Positions 43,966 through 52,957 of a stretch of 64,000 nt of DNA are shown one piece after another. The notes beneath the pieces are model-generated. The model was given only the letters and a program-made list of their open reading frames with translations, ran no database searches and was not told the DNA's origin. Position 1 is the stretch's first letter. Every line of letters starts with the position of its first letter. Source of the stretch: Saprospiraceae bacterium UBA2329 (lineage in GTDB: Bacteria; Bacteroidota; Bacteroidia; Chitinophagales; Saprospiraceae); the NCBI GenBank assembly GCA_002344975.1, contig DDUV01000008.1:15672-79671 (forward strand), in the 5' to 3' direction. Position numbers and translations under genes: made by a program.

Positions 43966-44004
43966 GTTGCCGGTGTTCATATTGAGTGAGCCGGCAACTT
44001 TTTT
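43966..44004 (+). terminator. Intrinsic terminator between the LVIVD gene and the sigma operon
   Basis: GTTGCCGG pairs with CCGGCAAC around a long loop and is followed by TTTTTT. It separates the LVIVD gene from the three-gene set starting at 44027. Confidence 0.75.
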
Positions 44005-44026
44005 CTTCTGACGAAAATCCTACATC

Positions 44027-45016
44027 ATGCGTTACATCCAACTGATTGTGTTCTTGTTGTGCATCCCCTTGGCCATGCAGGCACAAACGCCCATGCAAGA
44101 CGTGGTGTATCTGAAAAACGGCGCCGTCATCAAAGGCGTCATTTTGGACTACCGGCCCGGCGGGCAGTTGGTCATAGACATCGGGAACGGCCGCGAGGTC
44201 ACTTTTCAGGACAGCGAGGTGGCCAAAATCCAGCAGGAGCCGTTCAGCAATCAGGGCAAAACAGACGGCACGGTTGATTTCTTGTTTTTGTACAACGGCA
44301 GCATTTTTAAAGGCGAAATCGTATCGGAAACGCCGACGCAAACCATACTGAAGTTGAAAAACGGCGAAAAAGTTACGTTCAACGCCAAAGAAATCAAAGC
44401 CGTGCAACGCAACCAACCGGCAGACAGCAAGCCCACACTGGAATCGGGCAGTACAGCGCAACAGGCTTATGACTACCACTATATCTCGATGACAAAGAAA
44501 CCCAAAGAGAAAAAAGAGTATGCTTTCCGCGAGCGGGGCTGGTTCAATCGCACTTCGTTTACCATGCCCAACGGCGTGTATCTGGGCGAGGCGCAGTTTG
44601 GGGCAGGTTTGCACAACCTCACCGGTTTTCAGTTCAATCGTATGTTGGGGGCAGGCATCGGGCTGGGCTTCGACACCTTCAATCCCGAAGGCGGCGAAAA
44701 CGTGGCATCGGTGTATGGAGAGGCGCAGAGCTTTCTGACAAAAACCAAAACAGCGCCTTTTGTGTCTTTCGCAGCGGGTTACGGTTTTGCTTTCCGCAAT
44801 CGCAACAACTTCATTACCAAGGCAGAAGGCGGCCTGCGTTTCCATCCGGCAGTAGGCCTGAGATTGGGCGCCGACAAAGACCTGAACCTGATGCTCGATG
44901 TGGGCTACATTTTTCAAACCGCCACTTACACCCGCGAATTTGACTTTTTTGATCAGACAGAAGTGAGAAAAGTGGATTTCAGACGCTTCACCCTGCGCCT
45001 CGGCGCTATGTTTTGA
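44027..45016 (+). CDS. Outer-membrane barrel protein with two N-terminal strand repeats
   Basis: 329 residues with the signal peptide MRYIQLIVFLLCIPLAMQAQ. Two related ~45-residue units follow: VVYLKNGAVIKGVILDYRPG to FQDSEVAKIQ, and FLFLYNGSIFKGEIVSETPT to FNAKEIKAVQ. After a charged linker, the C-terminal ~170 residues form barrel-like strands (RTSFTMPNGVYLGEAQFGAGLHN, APFVSFAAGYGFAF) ending RRFTLRLGAMF with a terminal Phe, typical of outer-membrane proteins. It is 18 bp upstream of the sigma factor gene, which suggests a joint role in envelope sensing. Confidence 0.82.
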   Translation: MRYIQLIVFLLCIPLAMQAQTPMQDVVYLKNGAVIKGVILDYRPGGQLVIDIGNGREVTFQDSEVAKIQQEPFSNQGKTDGTVDFLFLYNGSIFKGEIVSETPTQTILKLKNGEKVTFNAKEIKAVQRNQPADSKPTLESGSTAQQAYDYHYISMTKKPKEKKEYAFRERGWFNRTSFTMPNGVYLGEAQFGAGLHNLTGFQFNRMLGAGIGLGFDTFNPEGGENVASVYGEAQSFLTKTKTAPFVSFAAGYGFAFRNRNNFITKAEGGLRFHPAVGLRLGADKDLNLMLDVGYIFQTATYTREFDFFDQTEVRKVDFRRFTLRLGAMF

Positions 45017-45034
45017 TACCTCCCAACCACTATT

Positions 45035-45595
45035 ATGGCCGAGCAAAAAACATATACCGAAAAAGAGCTGGTGGAAGGCTGCATCCGCAATGACCGACGA
45101 TGTCAGGAAGCTTTGTACCGCAAGCATTTCGATACCATGTACCGCATGGTTTGCCGGTACTCCGACGACCGCGATCTGGCGCTGGAAATTGTGAACAACG
45201 GCTTTTTGAGGGTTTTCAAAAAATTGGATACCTTCACTTTCAGCGGCTCGCTCGAAGGCTGGATTCGCAGGTTGGTGTTTCATGCCCTGTCCGACCACTT
45301 TCGGCGACAGCCCAAACAGGTACACTTTTTAGACATAGAAGACCGCGACGCGCCGCAAAACGGCAACGTACTCAACGATTTATATTTTGAAGACATCGTC
45401 AAATTGGTGGATATGCTCCCCAATTCCTCGCGGGAGGTCTTCTGGATGTACGCCATAGAAGGCTACGCACATGCCGAAATTGCCAAACGCCTCAACATCA
45501 GCGAGGGTACTTCCAAATGGCACCTTTCGATGGCGCGCCAAAAACTGAGAGAATTGCTTCAATTTCACTACAATGTGAATTATCATGCAGGATAA
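45035..45595 (+). CDS. ECF-type RNA polymerase sigma factor
   Basis: 186 residues. Region 2 is ALYRKHFDTMYRMVCRYSDD to WIRRLVFHALSDHFRR; region 4 is LPNSSREVFWMYAIEGYAHAEIAKRLNISEGTSKWHLSMAR, the DNA-reading helix-turn-helix. It would direct polymerase to a small stress or envelope regulon. Its last codons overlap the start of the next gene (ATGCAGGATAA), so the two are made together, as expected for a sigma/anti-sigma pair. Confidence 0.95.
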   Translation: MAEQKTYTEKELVEGCIRNDRRCQEALYRKHFDTMYRMVCRYSDDRDLALEIVNNGFLRVFKKLDTFTFSGSLEGWIRRLVFHALSDHFRRQPKQVHFLDIEDRDAPQNGNVLNDLYFEDIVKLVDMLPNSSREVFWMYAIEGYAHAEIAKRLNISEGTSKWHLSMARQKLRELLQFHYNVNYHAG

Positions 45596-46868
45596 ATATA
45601 CACATCATACCTCTTCCTCCTCACCCGCCGATCTGGGTTGGGAACGCATGGCCGCCCTTCTGGATGCCGAAATGCCCGCGCAGGCCTCCGCAGCGCCGAA
45701 TAGCCGCAAAAGACGGGGCCTGATCTGGCTCTGGCTTTTGGCAGGGTTCATCATCACGGCCGGGGCAGCAGCCACCATTTACCAACACCAACGTCCGGCA
45801 CAGGAGCAACTGCCCGAAAAGCCTGCTGTGGAAGCGCTCAAGCCGGTGATGGCACAGGTAGAGCGCCCAACTGAGACCGTTATTTCAGCATCGGAAAGCA
45901 CTTCTGTTGCCGAGATGAAAACCGTGAGTCCTCCAAGCTGGGCGACACTCACACTTTCACCGGCTGCCCAACAGCACACCATGGCCGCCACGATGCAGAC
46001 TGCGTCCGAGTATATTGAATCTGCTGCATCGCAGACCTTCACCGAGGCGGCGCCCGCTGTAGAATCAACTCAGGTTCAGCAGGTTGCCCTTACCGCTCCG
46101 TCCGTGAAACGCTGGGCAGGCGCATCGCCCATGTTGCAGTCCGCAGTTCCAGCCGGCCTTCTGAACGCCCGCCCCGACCTCGGCCTCGAACCCACCATAA
46201 AAACCAAGCGAAATGCGCGCAAAAAAGTGCGCTTTGGAGTAGAATTGGCCACCGGAATCGCAGCAGGATCTGGCAGTGTGGGCAATTTTTCGGCGGGCGC
46301 GGTAGCAATTTGGAAACCTGGCACCATGATCTCTGCCCGCAGCGGATTGCTGGCAGGCAGTAACACCGGTGACTTGTTTATGTCCACCGCAGCCCGGCAG
46401 TCTTTGGTAAACGATCCCAATAGCGGCATGCTTGACAACAGCACCCCTCTGCAAGCCTTGGAAAGCCGCGCTTTTTCGGGCCAAACTTATCGCTTTCAGG
46501 CAGTTACCTTGCAGTTGCCGGCCATGTTGAGCTATTATCTCAGCCCGCGCCTAAGCGTGGAAGGCGGCGTTACAGCAGGCTTGTTGCTGAACCTGCAAAA
46601 TGTAGTAGAATCCTCCAGCGAAATGGATCAGCTCACCAACACAGGCTCGTCCCCTACTGCCAATTTCAGTCAGGCGCAGATCAGCAGTGCGGTGTCCAAT
46701 TCGGTGGCTCGTTGGGAACTGCTGGCGTCAGCGGGTTTGCGTTGCCGGCTCACGCCAAAATTCTCGGTTGGGCTGCACTATCAGCACGGCCTGAACGATC
46801 TGCTGCCGGATTCCAGCCTGCAAGCCATGCAAAGAAACGTGCGCCTGTCGGGGACGATGTTGTTTTGA
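45585..46868 (+). CDS. Candidate dual membrane-spanning anti-sigma factor (inner-membrane segment plus outer-membrane barrel)
   Basis: 427 residues. A ~44-residue cytoplasmic N-terminus (DLGWERMAALLDAEMP) is followed by one membrane helix at residues 45-66 (GLIWLWLLAGFIITAGAAATIY), a long Ala/Pro/Glu/Thr-rich periplasmic linker (about residues 67-210), and from about 213 a barrel-like domain ending VRLSGTMLF. This layout matches the dual membrane-spanning anti-sigma (Dma) proteins described in Bacteroides, where one chain links outer membrane and sigma factor. The gene overlaps the sigma factor gene by 11 bp. The function is inferred from layout and position. Confidence 0.8.
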   Translation: MQDKYTHHTSSSSPADLGWERMAALLDAEMPAQASAAPNSRKRRGLIWLWLLAGFIITAGAAATIYQHQRPAQEQLPEKPAVEALKPVMAQVERPTETVISASESTSVAEMKTVSPPSWATLTLSPAAQQHTMAATMQTASEYIESAASQTFTEAAPAVESTQVQQVALTAPSVKRWAGASPMLQSAVPAGLLNARPDLGLEPTIKTKRNARKKVRFGVELATGIAAGSGSVGNFSAGAVAIWKPGTMISARSGLLAGSNTGDLFMSTAARQSLVNDPNSGMLDNSTPLQALESRAFSGQTYRFQAVTLQLPAMLSYYLSPRLSVEGGVTAGLLLNLQNVVESSSEMDQLTNTGSSPTANFSQAQISSAVSNSVARWELLASAGLRCRLTPKFSVGLHYQHGLNDLLPDSSLQAMQRNVRLSGTMLF

Positions 46869-46932
46869 GGCAACGGAGCCGATACACAGGAACCTGTTTG
46901 GGGGCGATACTATTCAGTCGCCCTGCAAAAGG

Positions 46933-47084
46933 CTGCTAGCCGCGAGCTTCGAGTCACGAGTTTGATTTTCCAGAATAAAAAAGAACCTTATTTCCAATAG
47001 GAGATTTTGAAATCCCCCCAAATGGAAAATCTAATTTCTGAATGAAAAAACAGACTCGTAGCTCGTAGCTTGGGGGGACCGGCT
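46933..47084. repeat. Dispersed intergenic repeat, copy B
   Basis: Inverted match to 2118-2292, sharing a 27-bp exact block (47016-47042) and other blocks, but without the nested hairpin found in copy A. It occupies most of the gap between the anti-sigma gene and ddl. Confidence 0.85.
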
Positions 47085-47119
47085 GTATAGGTTTGGGATA
47101 AAATTCTCCAAAACGTTCC

Positions 47120-47128
47120 TACATTTGC
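47120..47128 (+). promoter_or_regulatory. -7 box of ddl
   Basis: TACATTTG, an exact TAnnTTTG, about 20 bp before the ddl ATG. A TTTG about 25 bp further up is a possible -33. Confidence 0.5.
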
Positions 47129-47148
47129 CCCATATTCAAGCCGACATT

Positions 47149-48237
47149 ATGAAGAAAAAAATCGCCGTCGTCTTTGGGGGCAAATCTGCCGAACACGAAG
47201 TCTCGCTCAACTCTGCTTCCAATATTTTCAATGCCATAGACCTGCACCAGTTCGATGCCATTCTGCTCGGCGTTGATCCGCAAGGCCGCTGGCAGTACAA
47301 CCCGGAGTATCCGACCCATCAGGTGAATCTGCCCCAAAATGATTATTTCGCTCAGGCACAGCCGGTTTGGTTGGACAACCGCGAGGGCCGCGCCGCCATT
47401 ATTTCCAAAACCAATCTTGAAATATTAGACACTTTTGATGCCGCTTTTTCCATCATTCACGGCACCAATGGCGAAGACGGCGTTATGCAGGGCTTTTTCA
47501 GGTCTTTAGACATCCCCTTCGTGGGACCTGATGTGCTGGGTTCAGCGGTGTGTATGGACAAAGACGTGACCAAACGCCTGCTCCGGGATTTCCACATTCC
47601 GCTGGCCGATTCCATCACGCTGTTCCGGCACGAGCCATTGTCGCTCAGCTTTGCGCAAGTGGTGGAAAAATTGGGATTGCCCTTATTTGTAAAGCCCTCC
47701 AACGCGGGTTCGTCCGTAGGTGTCAGCAAGGTGACGGATGAAGCCGGCTTTCACAAAGCTCTTGCCGAAGCCTTCAAATTCGATCATAAAATCCTCATCG
47801 AAGAGGCCGTCATCGGCAAAGAGGTGGAATGCGCCGTTTTAGGCAATGAGCACCCCAGGGCTTCCGTGCTCGGCGAAATCATTCCGGTTAAAGATTTCTA
47901 TTCCTACGAGGCCAAATACAAGGATGCCGACGGCGCGCTGCTGAACATTCCTGCCGATATTGACCCTGCCGTGAGCGACCAAATCCGACAGACGGCCGTG
48001 CAGGCGTTTCAAATTGCATGTTGCGAAGGCTTAGCCAGAGTGGACTTTTTCCTGCGATCAGATAACTCCTTCGTTCTCAACGAAATCAATACGCTGCCCG
48101 GCTTCACCGAAATCAGCATGTACCCAAAAATGTGGGAGGCGACCGGGCTGGCCTACTCCGACCTCATCACCCAATTGGTGGAATTGGGCATGGCCCGACA
48201 TGAGCGAGACGGCAAGCTGAAAACCAACCGACAGTAA
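47149..48237 (+). CDS. ddl: D-alanine--D-alanine ligase
   Basis: Joins two D-alanines for peptidoglycan precursor synthesis in the cytoplasm. 362 residues from the ATG at 47149: KKKIAVVFGGKSAEHEVSLNSA is the Ddl N-terminal signature, then ATP-grasp elements PLFVKPSNAGSSVGVSKV, ILIEEAVIGKEVECAVLG and the metal/substrate motif FVLNEINTLPGFTEISMYPKMW. The frame opens at a TTG at 47125 that lies over the -7 box and is rejected. Confidence 0.96.
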   Translation: MKKKIAVVFGGKSAEHEVSLNSASNIFNAIDLHQFDAILLGVDPQGRWQYNPEYPTHQVNLPQNDYFAQAQPVWLDNREGRAAIISKTNLEILDTFDAAFSIIHGTNGEDGVMQGFFRSLDIPFVGPDVLGSAVCMDKDVTKRLLRDFHIPLADSITLFRHEPLSLSFAQVVEKLGLPLFVKPSNAGSSVGVSKVTDEAGFHKALAEAFKFDHKILIEEAVIGKEVECAVLGNEHPRASVLGEIIPVKDFYSYEAKYKDADGALLNIPADIDPAVSDQIRQTAVQAFQIACCEGLARVDFFLRSDNSFVLNEINTLPGFTEISMYPKMWEATGLAYSDLITQLVELGMARHERDGKLKTNRQ

Positions 48238-48239
48238 GC

Positions 48240-49091
48240 TTATTCTTCGGTAGGGCCGGTGTCTGTTCTGGCCTCCAAAACGCTCTGAATAGAAGCCGGC
48301 AGCGCCGAAAACAGGTCGTAGCCCGTCGTGATTTCAATCTGATTCACCGTAGTGCGATAGTTGCCCCAGGACAGGTTGGCGGCGGTGTTTTCATTGGGAA
48401 TGGCAACAGTGATGAGTCGTGTGTTTTCCGTTACGCGGCTCAAGTCGTTTTGGCCGATGGGCAGTATCAGAATGGCTTTCCAGGCGGCTGCCGGCACGGC
48501 TACTTTACCGCCCGCAATGGTGGTGGCATAACCATTGTTGCCCGTGCCGCCGGTGCCGTAGCTGCCGGTGATGATGTACAATTCGAAGCCCCGGCGTGCC
48601 AGCGAGCGGCAATACGTCTCCAATTTTTCCCAGGGACCTTGATTGACCTGCGGCGCCTGCGGAATCATGTTGATCATATAAAACGTGGCGCTGTTGTCGG
48701 CAGCGATCACGGTTCGGTCTCCGGAAGGGCAACTGTGTCCCCGATCAAACCCGGAGCCGATGTAATCGAAGTTGGAAACCTGATGCCAGCCTGCCGGCAA
48801 ATCGGTATAGGGCCGGAAGTCTTCCTGCCGGCTCACATCGCCCAGCCAGGTACTGTTGAGGTACCAGCTCACCCAGTTGGGGATGCCGCGGGTGCGATTG
48901 TACGAGAGGGCATACTGCGGCAGGGTGATGAGATAATTGTTCGGATTGCTCGTCTCTTTGGTAGCCTGGCTGGGGTTGCCCATCAGCATGTTGAACTCCT
49001 CCAAATCGGGCGTCATCGGCTCATCGGGTTCCTTTTTTTCGCAGGAAAACGCAAGCAGAAGGAGAAGAAGAGACAAGTGGAGATATTTCAT
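48240..49091 (-). CDS. Secreted DNA/RNA non-specific endonuclease, lipoprotein
   Basis: 283 residues from the ATG at 49091. The signal MKYLHLSLLLLLLAFSC ends in a lipobox cysteine. The NUC1-type catalytic motif DRGHSCPSGDR starts at residue 116, followed by FYMINMIPQAPQVNQGPWEKLE, where the Asn is the expected metal ligand, and LYIITGSYG. It probably degrades extracellular nucleic acids for nutrients or against foreign DNA. The frame extends to 49208, but the signal peptide fixes the start. Confidence 0.9.
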   Translation of the reverse strand: MKYLHLSLLLLLLAFSCEKKEPDEPMTPDLEEFNMLMGNPSQATKETSNPNNYLITLPQYALSYNRTRGIPNWVSWYLNSTWLGDVSRQEDFRPYTDLPAGWHQVSNFDYIGSGFDRGHSCPSGDRTVIAADNSATFYMINMIPQAPQVNQGPWEKLETYCRSLARRGFELYIITGSYGTGGTGNNGYATTIAGGKVAVPAAAWKAILILPIGQNDLSRVTENTRLITVAIPNENTAANLSWGNYRTTVNQIEITTGYDLFSALPASIQSVLEARTDTGPTEE

Positions 49092-49129
49092 AAATGAGTG
49101 GTTTGTAACTTTATCGCTATACCTGAACT

Positions 49130-49831
49130 TTACCGACGGGCAGCATTTTGAAAGTCGTAAGTCATACTGCCACATTGCAGACCGGTCGCAGCAGAGCCGA
49201 ATTTCCAATTGTAAGCATTAGCAACAGCATTGTCAATACAGCTTTTTTCTGTTGAAGTTGATTTTTCGAGATCGGGCTTCACATAAAGAACTGATCCTTT
49301 TGCGTTTACACAAATCTCAAGAACAACCTTGCCGATGCAGTCGTCAACAGATAACCCCTGATTTTCAACAGGTTGGTCCGACCAGCCGATCATTTTTATG
49401 GTCACTCGATTGGACGAATAAACAGGCCTGCTCTCCTCTTGGATTTGATGAAACGGCAGGCAAGGCTCCAGCCCGTAAGCCTTTAGCCTTTGTCGCTCAA
49501 TGCCATTGTAAATCAGTGATTTTTGGAGATTGTCGGCTATTTTTTGAGCGATTTCCGACGACGACCGTTGACCTTCCCGGCAAGCTGTATGTACGCCTAT
49601 GAAGATGACAAAAGGCTGGTCTTTCATAAACTGCGCCAGCGTTGCCACTATTGGTGTTTCAGGCCAGACCGACTCGAATTCATCCGTCACATAAAAGTCC
49701 AGGCTGTCGTTGATCGTTTTCAGATTATTGGTCAATTGTTGGTATAAAACACTGTCCGTCACAATAGTCTGAGCCTTGGTCTGTGCAAAAGCCGGCACTA
49801 AAAACAACCATGAAATGAAGAGTGTCTTCAT
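49130..49831 (-). CDS. Exported protein with a TonB C-terminal-like domain
   Basis: 233 residues with the signal peptide MKTLFISWLFLVPAFAQTKAQ. The C-terminal ~80 residues (VDDCIGKVVLEICVNAKGSVLYVKPDLEKSTS to FQNAARR) follow the TonB C-terminal fold pattern widely found in Bacteroidota proteins not linked to transport. There is no membrane anchor, so it is not a classical TonB. The middle part is unrecognised. It follows nadC by 15 bp on the same strand. Confidence 0.65.
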   Translation of the reverse strand: MKTLFISWLFLVPAFAQTKAQTIVTDSVLYQQLTNNLKTINDSLDFYVTDEFESVWPETPIVATLAQFMKDQPFVIFIGVHTACREGQRSSSEIAQKIADNLQKSLIYNGIERQRLKAYGLEPCLPFHQIQEESRPVYSSNRVTIKMIGWSDQPVENQGLSVDDCIGKVVLEICVNAKGSVLYVKPDLEKSTSTEKSCIDNAVANAYNWKFGSAATGLQCGSMTYDFQNAARR

Positions 49832-49846
49832 AGAACAGCAGCCCTC

Positions 49847-50719
49847 CTAATGCCCCCTGATCTTCAAACTCAAATCCAAACCAACCGCCGAGTGTGTCAG
49901 CGCGCCCACGGAAATAAAATTGACGCCGGTGAGCGCTATCTTCCTCACGTTGTGGATATTGACGCCGCCGGAGGCCTCCGTTTCGTAGCGACCGGCCACG
50001 ATGTCCACCGCTTCCTGCAACAGAGGCAGTTCGAAGTTATCGAGCATGATGCGATCAATATGCCCCACTTCGAGAGCGGCGTAGAGTTCTACCAGATTGC
50101 GCACTTCAATGGTGATGCCGAGATGTTCCAGATCATTGGCTTTTCTGTACGCCAGCACGCCCTCTATGGCAGCCTGCACGCTGCCGCAGGCTTCGACATG
50201 ATTGTCTTTGATAAGAAAACGATCATAGAGACCGTCGCGGTAGTTGGTACATCCACCCAATCGCACCGCCCATTTTTCAAGAAAGCGAATGAGCGGCGTG
50301 GTTTTACGCGTATCAAGGATGGTAACAGGCAGGTCTTCCACCTCAAAATGAAAGCGGTTGCTCAGGGTGGCAATGCCGCTCATGCGCTGCATGGTATTGA
50401 GGATCACGCGCTCGGCGCCCAGCAGCGTGCGGGTATTGCATTGCACCTCAAAGGCTTTTTCACCAACACTGACATCGGCGCCGTCTTCAATATGTTGCAC
50501 AAAAACTGCATCGGGCGCCACCAATTCAAAGGTGCGGCGGGCCACTTCAACACCGGCCAGAACGCCCGGTTCTTTTACGAGCAGGTACGCATGGCTGCGG
50601 CTGTCGGCAGGAATGCAGGCTAAGGAGGTGTGGTCGCCGCTGCCGGTATCTTCGGCTAATGCCTGAAGGATGAAAGCGTCCAACTGTGCGGTCGCTTTTT
50701 CATCGGAGATAGAAATCAT
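49847..50719 (-). CDS. nadC: Nicotinate-nucleotide pyrophosphorylase (carboxylating)
   Basis: Converts quinolinate and PRPP to nicotinate mononucleotide in de novo NAD synthesis. 290 residues, normal length. The order LAEDTGSGDHTSLACIPADS, LNTMQRMSGIATLS, ILDTRKTTPLIRFLEKWAVRLGGC, and near the end EASGGVNIHNVRKIALTGVNFISVGAL marks the family. It starts 11 bp after the barrel gene at 50731 and is followed by the TonB-like gene. Confidence 0.97.
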   Translation of the reverse strand: MISISDEKATAQLDAFILQALAEDTGSGDHTSLACIPADSRSHAYLLVKEPGVLAGVEVARRTFELVAPDAVFVQHIEDGADVSVGEKAFEVQCNTRTLLGAERVILNTMQRMSGIATLSNRFHFEVEDLPVTILDTRKTTPLIRFLEKWAVRLGGCTNYRDGLYDRFLIKDNHVEACGSVQAAIEGVLAYRKANDLEHLGITIEVRNLVELYAALEVGHIDRIMLDNFELPLLQEAVDIVAGRYETEASGGVNIHNVRKIALTGVNFISVGALTHSAVGLDLSLKIRGH

Positions 50720-50730
50720 GTTGTGTAGTT

Positions 50731-51462
50731 TTAAAAAATGATGCCCGCGCGAAGAATGATACCGCTGACTTTGCCCTGCGAATCCTCCCGTACCGGCTCT
50801 GTGCGATTGGGAACAAATGCCTGCCCTCTGTTTCGGGTGAGATCGGCAAAACCAATCTGGAAAGCGGCGCCCAAGATCAACGAAGTATTTTCAGATATAC
50901 TGCGCTCTATGCCGCCGCCGATGCCCCAGGAGAGGTTGAGCGGGTTGACCTCATTGCGGATGTTGATTTTTTCGACTTCTTCGCCCAGTCCGTTGCCGGT
51001 GGCGGTGCCGCGTGCCTGCGTTTTGAAGCCCAGCGTCAGCGCGGGTTCGATGTAATAACGATTGTAGCCAAACTCCTTGGTACGCATTTTGAGTCCGATA
51101 GGAATTTCCACAAACTGAATGCCATACTTGAGTTTCACCATATTGGGCATGGTGTCAATGCCCGGAGGCAGCAGCGCGGGGTCCCAATAGATGCCGCCGT
51201 ACTCGTGCAGGAGGGTGCCGCCGGCGTTGAACCAAAAACCGAGGCCGGTACTGACAGCATAGTTTTCGCGGAAATAAATATCGCCGGTCATGCCGAGTTT
51301 CAGGCCGAGGTTGGTGCCGGAACTGTTGATGCGGTTGTTATTGGTACTCATCCAGTTGACGGTCGGGCTGACCTGAAAACCGAAACGAACGTCATTTTGA
51401 GCAAAGCCGCTGATAATCATCGTCAGGATAAAAGCGGCCGAAATGGCAATTTTTCTTTTCAT
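50731..51462 (-). CDS. Outer-membrane beta-barrel protein, PorT-like
   Basis: 243 residues. The signal peptide MKRKIAISAAFILTMIISGFAQ is followed by barrel strands (VRFGFQVSPTVNWMSTNNN, GLKLGMTGDIYFRENYAVSTGLGFWFN, FVEIPIGLKMRTKEFGY), ending GIILRAGIIF with a terminal Phe. Role unknown. One of the best promoters in the window is directly upstream (51524-51553). It heads the run barrel, nadC, TonB-like, nuclease. Confidence 0.87.
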   Translation of the reverse strand: MKRKIAISAAFILTMIISGFAQNDVRFGFQVSPTVNWMSTNNNRINSSGTNLGLKLGMTGDIYFRENYAVSTGLGFWFNAGGTLLHEYGGIYWDPALLPPGIDTMPNMVKLKYGIQFVEIPIGLKMRTKEFGYNRYYIEPALTLGFKTQARGTATGNGLGEEVEKINIRNEVNPLNLSWGIGGGIERSISENTSLILGAAFQIGFADLTRNRGQAFVPNRTEPVREDSQGKVSGIILRAGIIF

Positions 51463-51523
51463 GGTAAGTTTTTTACTGTGTAGAAACGGCGCAAGGATGT
51501 AATTTCGCGCCCCAAAACGCGGG

Positions 51524-51553
51524 CAAAGTTACAATCACCTGCGACATACTCAA
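51524..51553 (-). promoter_or_regulatory. Promoter of the barrel-nadC operon
   Basis: On the minus strand TTG (51551-51553) is followed by 19 bases and TAACTTTG (51524-51531), a full match. Confidence 0.7.
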
Positions 51554-51569
51554 GGCAAGATTGAAAGAA

Positions 51570-52607
51570 ATGATGAAGCACTCCTTATGGCTGTTGATCC
51601 CGGCACTGATCCTGACCATTTTTTCATGCAACAACCAGCGCACAAAAGCACCCGATGTGTCTGATATTGAAGCTCCTGTAAAAATACACCGCTTTGAAAA
51701 AGACCTGTTTGCCATAGACACCAACGCGGTACCGGAAGGGCTGGCGCAATTAGAGGTGCGGTACCCGGAGTTCAGTGAGGTGTATTTCAATGAAATTCTG
51801 GGATCCAAAAACCCGCAAATCGTTCCCGAAGGCCACGAGGCGTATATGGAAGGTTTTTTAAAATTTCCCTCCGTGCTCGCGCTCTACGATTCCTGTATGT
51901 TGCGCTACAACAAAATGGACGACATTGAAAAGGAATTTGAGCAGGCTTTCAAGTATTTCAAGCACTATTTTCCTCAAAGACCGACGCCCGACGTCACTAC
52001 CTTCATCAGCGAGTACTCCATCGGCACCTTTATATATGGAGAAGCCTCACTGGCAGTCGGCTTGGATTTTTTCCTCGGCACCGACCATCCCTACGCCGTT
52101 TACAATCCGGGCAATTCCAACTTTTCGGAATACCTCACCCGTACTTTCACCCGCGAGCATCTGGTGAGCAAAACCGTACAGCCGCTCATAGAGGACATGC
52201 TGGGTATGCCTTATGGCAACCGAATGTTAGACATGATGATTTACAATGGCAAAAAACTCTACCTGATGGACCTGCTACTGCCGCACACCCCCGACAGCAT
52301 CAAGTGGGAAGTGACGTCCAAACAAGCGGAATGGCTCAACGACAATCACCTCGAAATGTGGGCTTTTTTCCTTTCGGAAAACCTGCTGTACTCTACCGAA
52401 TGGGCCAAAATCCGAAAGTATGTAGAATATTCGCCCAATTCGCCCGGCATGCCCGAAGAAGCCCCCGGCCGCACCGCCAACTGGATCGGGCTTCAAATCG
52501 TCAGGGCGTACATGCAGCAATTCCCTCAAACCTCGCCCGAACAACTGCTGGAACTCCGTGACTCGCAGGATTTTCTGACCAAGAGCCGATATAAACCACG
52601 GAGGTAG
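51570..52607 (+). CDS. gldB: Gliding motility lipoprotein GldB
   Basis: 345 residues. The lipoprotein signal MMKHSLWLLIPALILTIFSC is followed by the GldB core (VKIHRFEKDLFAIDTNAVPEGLAQLEVRYPEF, FISEYSIGTFIYGEASLAVGLDFFLG, YLTRTFTREHLVSKTVQPLIEDM). GldB is needed for gliding and T9SS function in Flavobacterium; other gld genes are not in this window. The ATG at 51570 is preferred over the TTG at 51561. tatA and bshC follow on the same strand. Confidence 0.93.
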   Translation: MMKHSLWLLIPALILTIFSCNNQRTKAPDVSDIEAPVKIHRFEKDLFAIDTNAVPEGLAQLEVRYPEFSEVYFNEILGSKNPQIVPEGHEAYMEGFLKFPSVLALYDSCMLRYNKMDDIEKEFEQAFKYFKHYFPQRPTPDVTTFISEYSIGTFIYGEASLAVGLDFFLGTDHPYAVYNPGNSNFSEYLTRTFTREHLVSKTVQPLIEDMLGMPYGNRMLDMMIYNGKKLYLMDLLLPHTPDSIKWEVTSKQAEWLNDNHLEMWAFFLSENLLYSTEWAKIRKYVEYSPNSPGMPEEAPGRTANWIGLQIVRAYMQQFPQTSPEQLLELRDSQDFLTKSRYKPRR

Positions 52608-52687
52608 GTCAACTTTATTCACAACAAGTTTGTACTATTGCAGTCTGTTTTGAGGCTCGTACCTTACCATAAATAAGCTTTTTAAAA

Positions 52688-52942
52688 ATGCCAATCATGG
52701 ATACCATCTTATTTTTCAGCCTCGGCGGAGGTGAAATTTTGCTCATTTTCGGCGCGGTGCTGCTGCTGTTCGGCGGTAAAAAAATTCCCGAACTGATGCG
52801 CGGCATCGGCAAAGGCATCCGCGAGTTCAATTCTGCCCGTTCTACCATCGAATCCGAACTCAAGGAAGGCATGCGCGAAGCAGAACGCAAAGAATTGGAA
52901 GAAAAATCCAGAAAGCAGGAAGGCCCCGTAGAGCGCTACTGA
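52688..52942 (+). CDS. tatA: Sec-independent translocase subunit TatA/E
   Basis: 84 residues. One N-terminal membrane helix (GGGEILLIFGAVLLLFGG) is followed by the FGGKKIPELMRGIGKGIREF amphipathic helix and a charged tail, the TatA/E plan. It forms the pore part of the twin-arginine export system that moves folded proteins. Possible clients here are the amine oxidase at 24838 and the DUF1501 protein at 59472. A second ATG at 52697 is equally possible as the start. Confidence 0.92.
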   Translation: MPIMDTILFFSLGGGEILLIFGAVLLLFGGKKIPELMRGIGKGIREFNSARSTIESELKEGMREAERKELEEKSRKQEGPVERY

Positions 52943-52957
52943 TCGGGGAATATCATT

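Noticed and set aside
43955..45325. 456-codon minus-strand frame opposite the barrel and sigma genes
   Set aside because: It begins inside the sigma factor coding region and ends at the terminator; no motifs, and the plus-strand genes are certain.
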